Shown here: in pieces, positions 60,412 through 64,000 of the stretch
Layout: each line of letters begins with the position of its first letter
Position numbering within the stretch: position 1 is the stretch's first letter
Assembly (NCBI RefSeq): GCF_041296385.1
Contig: NC_091017.1
Coordinates: 12,270,001-12,334,000 of the forward strand
Source of the DNA: Aphelocoma coerulescens
Lineage: Eukaryota > Chordata > Aves > Passeriformes > Corvidae
DNA: 64,000 nt
Direction: 5' to 3'
Notes under the pieces: model-generated
Database searches by the model: none
The model's input: the letters and a program-made list of their open reading frames with translations, nothing else
What the model was told of the DNA's origin: nothing
Program-made: the position numbers and the translations under genes

Positions 60412-62668
60412 GAGCTGTGGAAAGAAATCGTGCACGCTACACCGAGGGTGCGTGCAGCATGCACGAGCAAAAGCGGCAAAGTTCAGTGCCCTCGCTGGGC
60501 TTCCCTTCCGTGCGGATAACGTGAGGCGAAAAATGAAGCCGCAGAGCACCGGGCTTGCAGGTGCAGTGCACCGAGTTGCAGAAGTCCAGCAGGCTCGTTC
60601 ACAAGCCAAGCCGGCTGAGGGAGTCCTCGCGTCTCCAAAAGGGAACGCGGAGCCGTAGCACTTCATCCCACAGCGTGGAGATAGGCACTTCCCTAGTCGT
60701 TCAGCCTTGCAGAGTCCCTGCAGCTAGAGCTCACCCAGGAGCAGGCGTCAAAGCAGAAGGCCCTCCTAAAGCACCCTTTCTCCAAGCAGCCTCCTGAAAG
60801 GGCGCATCACAGTGCGGCTCTGCGCCTTTCTTCTAAGACAGACGCCCGCTATACTTTCGTGCTCGCAGCTCCCTTGGCAGCCTCCAGCAGCTACTCTCCT
60901 GGAGAACGGCCGTAGACGTCAAAGCCAGTGCTGGGCTGCACCTCCGCCCTCCCCAGGTAAGCAACAGCGAACTCACCGGTGCACTCTGTACTTCCCTCCT
61001 CCGCTTGGATCCTACATGCATTCGTGTTCTCCGAAACTCAGAGACTGAAGGGAAGGGCAATTGCTTCCCCAGATAGCTGCAAGGGCACTAGGCAGCAGCA
61101 GCACAAATTTCACATGACCTGATGCACTGTAGAGATATTACCCTGTTACCCCTCCTTTCTCCTCGTCCTCGACCAATTGTGGTGGGATGTCGAAAGGCTT
61201 GGCCAGCGAAAAGCTCATCCAGCAAGGGCGTCTCTCTTGACGCATTTCCCTGACCGAGAGCTACACAGATGGTCTGGACACTGTAAAACAGCAAGAAAAT
61301 AATTCTATGTCCAGCTGAGGAAAATCCGTGCACAGAAAAATGTAGATGCCTGCAGTAAACAATCTGAAGAGCGGCAAAGCTCCAAGCCATCGCTGCGCTT
61401 CAGTCCTGTCCGGACCACAGAAGGCGAAGAACGAAGCAGCTGGGCACCGGCTTCATGGACTCAGTGGCGCGACTTGCAAACGTCCAGCCAAGAGCTGCTT
61501 CAACAAGCAGATTCAGCCGAGAATGCTCTGCCTGCACTTTCCCTCGCAGCGCTAGGCAGCACCACGTTCTGTTTGCGTGGCAGCCTGATTCTTAACGGAA
61601 AGATTCTCAATGCCTGTGTCTGGCACAGAGAACGGTTTTAGGTCAGCAAGCTCACCCGGCGCTTACCCTCGACGCGTGCAAACCTGTATTTGCACCGCAT
61701 TCCAGTGGCAGCCCTCTTTCCTTTCCAGCCGGCACAGCGCCGTCAGATCGCGGTGCTCTCTGCACCTGCCTTCTCGCTTCCAAGTGCCACCGCGCACATT
61801 ACAGCCTTGCAGGGAGCGAAGAGGCGGAGAGGCGTCTCGCAAAGAAGAACGTGCCGGGACGAAAAGGTGCTCTTTCCTTTCTCCTCCTCCTTTGCCCGAA
61901 TGGTGGTGCTGTGTTGAAAGGCTTGGCCAGCGAAAAGCTCATCCAGCAAGTGTTTCTCTCCTGACGCCTTTCGCTGAGCGAGAGAGCTACACGGACACTT
62001 TCGACTCGGGGAAACAGCAAGAGAATGACTGTACGTCGAGCTGAGGAAAAGCCGTGCACAGCAGCCTGTGGCTGCGTGCAGTGTTCACGCTGAAGAGCGG
62101 CAAAGCTCCAAGCCATCGCTGCGCTTCAGTCCTGTCCGGACCACAGAAGGCGAAGAACGAAGCAGCTGGGCACCGGCTTCATGGGCTCAGTGGAGCGACT
62201 TGCAAATGTCCAGCCAAGAGCTGCTTCAACAAGCAGATTCAGCTGAGAATGCTCTGCCTGCTTCAACAAAGTAAGGCGCAGCCCTTGCACTGCAGCACAC
62301 TGCCTGGCCAGAAACAGGTTCTTACACCTTCAGTGCTGCCGAGCCCACGCAGCTTGAGCACACCCAGAAGGACGCGTCCAGAAAGAAGGCGTTCTTCGAG
62401 TGCCTTGTCCTTCCTTGTTCTGTCTTTCATCTGCACCTGAAACAGTGGGTCTACGTGTTTTCCTTCCCAGGGAAAAGAACTTTCATTCTTGTCCAGGAGT
62501 CTATGGCTAAAATGGTGATTGCATGTCCCATATCCAATACAACCAAGGATTACTCCCGGAGGAAAGCTGCCAGGACAGATGGGTCTTGCTGGCTTTGACC
62601 ACCCCTGGGCCACCTCTCATATTCTCCTGAAACAGTGGGGTACATGAAGGCATTGCCATACCTGATCA

Positions 62669-64000
62669 TCCCTTGCCATGCAGAGCCCAGCCTTGCATTG
62701 CCTTACAGACACCTCTGTGTACCTCCCTTGCCCTTCCTATGTCTCCATTGCATGGCCTTGTTCACCAATCTCCCACCTTGACTTTCTTACCCCTTGTTTC
62801 CTGGTCTTGTCTTGCCTGCTTCTCCTATGACTCTCTTGGCCTTGCCTAAGTCTCTCTTGCCTTGCTTTGCAAAGCCAACACTTGCCTTGCCCTGCTACCC
62901 CTCTTTCCCTCGCCTAGTCTACCCACACCTACCCACCTTTGACTGGCCTATCCATCCGATCATCACCTTTTCTGCACCACCCCTCCATGCTCTTGTCTTG
63001 CCTTGGCCTGCCTACCCTTCCCTTGCCTTGCACTGCCTTGCATAACCCTTGCCCTTCTTGACATTTGTGCCCCTTTCCAACATGGCCTTGCTTTCCTTTG
63101 CCTACCCCTCCCAATCCCTGCTTTGCCTACAGATTCCTGGCCTTCTTTTGTCTACCACTCCTTTGCCTTTTGTGGGAACCAACAGCTGGTCTGAAGGCCT
63201 CACAGACATTTCCGTTGATACAATCATTTTGTACCCGTGAGAATTGCAGAAGCAAGAAGATAAACAACAGAAAGAAGTTGTAACAGCTGCAAAAGGGACG
63301 ATACTGGCTGATGTTTAGCAAAGAATGTGTGTACACTATAGACAACCAGTAGTATTGTATTATAGCAAAATAATAGTCCATGCACATGTAGCTAAAAAAG
63401 TGCATAAGAGAAGATGCATAAATAATACAAGTGGTTTTTTGCCATTGCTCGGGGCAGAGAGTGTATGTGTGTCGTGACCGTCTCAACAGCAACAGCCTTG
63501 CACTGCCTTTCATAACCAGCCCCTGCCTACTGCCTCCTTCCCTGGCCTTCCATGTCTTGTCTTCCTCTCCTTTGATTTAACTTGCTTCTCCTATCTCTCC
63601 CTTGCTTGCCTTACTCCACTGACCTTTCTGTGTTCTTGCCTTGACTTGCCTAGCTGTTCCTTGCTTCACATTGCTTTGTGTAAGCATTCCCTGTTTTTAT
63701 TTGCCTACCCCTTTCTTGCCTGGCCTTTCCTTGCCTAGCCTTTCTTGTCTTTGCCTGCCCTCTGCATCACTGGACTTACCTTCCTATGCCCTGCCTTCCC
63801 TACAGCTTCTGGGCCTTCTCTTGCCTCGCACTCATTGGCCCTACTTTGCTGCCTGCTCACTGCTCTTGCTTTGCTTTCCCTAACTTTCCCTTGACTTGAC
63901 TAGAATTGCCTAAACTTGCTTTGACTGCATTGCCTTGCCTGCATGGAAGAAAAGGCAAGGCAGGGCAAAGCAAGGAAATCATAGGCAGGGCAGGGCAAGG
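62669..64000 (+). repeat. Degenerate TTGCC pentamer block, unit 6 (cut by window end)
   Basis: Equivalent of 7262-8593. The window ends inside the reverse-complement part of the block. Confidence 0.85.
63171..63494 (+). mobile_element. LTR-like insertion B, unit 6
   Basis: Equivalent of 7764-8087, same insertion point. Confidence 0.5.

Larger units (their letters stand above)
1..64000 (+). repeat. Macrosatellite array, ~10.1-kb unit, head to tail
   Basis: The same 10-kb sequence recurs at 1, 10097, 20193, 31520, 44080 and 55408, always in the same orientation. A handy phase marker is the BamHI site just before each unit start, at 10090, 20186, 31513, 44073 and 55401. The window opens immediately after where such a site would lie. 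No non-repeat flank is seen, so the array extends past both ends. Near-identity of units implies recent amplification or continuing homogenisation by unequal exchange and gene conversion. Known macrosatellites such as human D4Z4, DXZ4 and RS447 have comparable organisation with 3-5 kb units, but I recognise no sequence relation to them. Host is probably a vertebrate, possibly a bird. Confidence 0.97.
55408..64000 (+). repeat. Macrosatellite unit 6 (partial, single sub-repeat copy)
   Basis: First 8,593 bases of a unit, cut by the window end just past the hairpin in the TTGCC block. It has one sub-repeat copy and the class-A bases of units 1 and 2. I saw no base differing from unit 1 over the visible length, but I did not align every base. 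Confidence 0.93.

Noticed and set aside
1..64000. CRISPR array or bacterial defence system
   Set aside because: Repeats are kilobases long with no short repeat/spacer pattern, no cas-like genes, no operons and no ribosome-binding-site context.
1..64000. Ribosomal DNA tandem array
   Set aside because: A 10-kb head-to-tail period is suggestive, but none of the highly conserved 18S, 5.8S or 28S rRNA sequences is present.
1..64000. Purely artificial duplication by assembly
   Set aside because: Units differ by sub-repeat number, junction type and scattered bases in a consistent pattern, which a simple assembly loop would not produce. The exact order and number of units still rests on the assembly.

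Overview
The window is one stretch of a long-unit tandem array (a macrosatellite). A unit of about 10,096 bases is repeated head to tail, always in the same orientation, and neither end of the array is in view. Taking the window's first base as phase, units begin at 1, 10097, 20193, 31520, 44080 and 55408; the sixth is cut by the window end. Unit lengths are 10,096, 10,096, 11,327, 12,560 and 11,328. All of the length variation comes from an internal 1,232-base sub-repeat present 1, 1, 2, 3, 2 and 1 times in units 1 to 6. Outside it the units are almost identical: by eye I found only about twenty scattered base changes.

I find no convincing protein-coding gene, tRNA, rRNA, CRISPR array or bacterial operon. 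The open frames, up to 316 codons, lie in stop-poor GC-rich DNA that is open on both strands. They are made or broken by single-base differences between units and resemble no protein family I know. The composition points to vertebrate nuclear heterochromatin or an ampliconic region: CpG-dense islands beside AT-richer DNA, degenerate TTGCC pentamers, and two retroviral-LTR-like insertions. The LTR-like pieces make me favour a bird, but that is an inference from general resemblance and could be wrong.

Layout of one unit (unit 1 coordinates): 1-1740, AT-richer leader; 1741-7024, CpG-rich core of older diverged modules of roughly 1.2-2 kb, some inverted, containing the 1,232-base sub-repeat (2873-4104) and an LTR-like insertion (4293-5004); 7025-8690, degenerate TTGCC block with a second LTR-like insertion (7764-8087) and a hairpin where the repeat switches strand (8524-8555); 8691-10096, AT-richer tail with small degenerate tandem duplications. 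To convert to another unit, for positions up to about 2872 add 10096, 20192, 31519, 44079 or 55407 (units 2-6). For positions from 4105 on add 10096, 21423, 33983, 45311 or 55407.

The array therefore has three nested levels of repetition: ancient modules, the 10.1-kb unit, and a recent sub-repeat expansion. Shared base changes put units 1, 2 and 6 in one class (one copy) and units 3, 4 and 5 in another (two or three copies), with signs of unequal exchange and gene conversion. The most interesting content is this history and the possible non-coding or chromatin role of the CpG-rich core.
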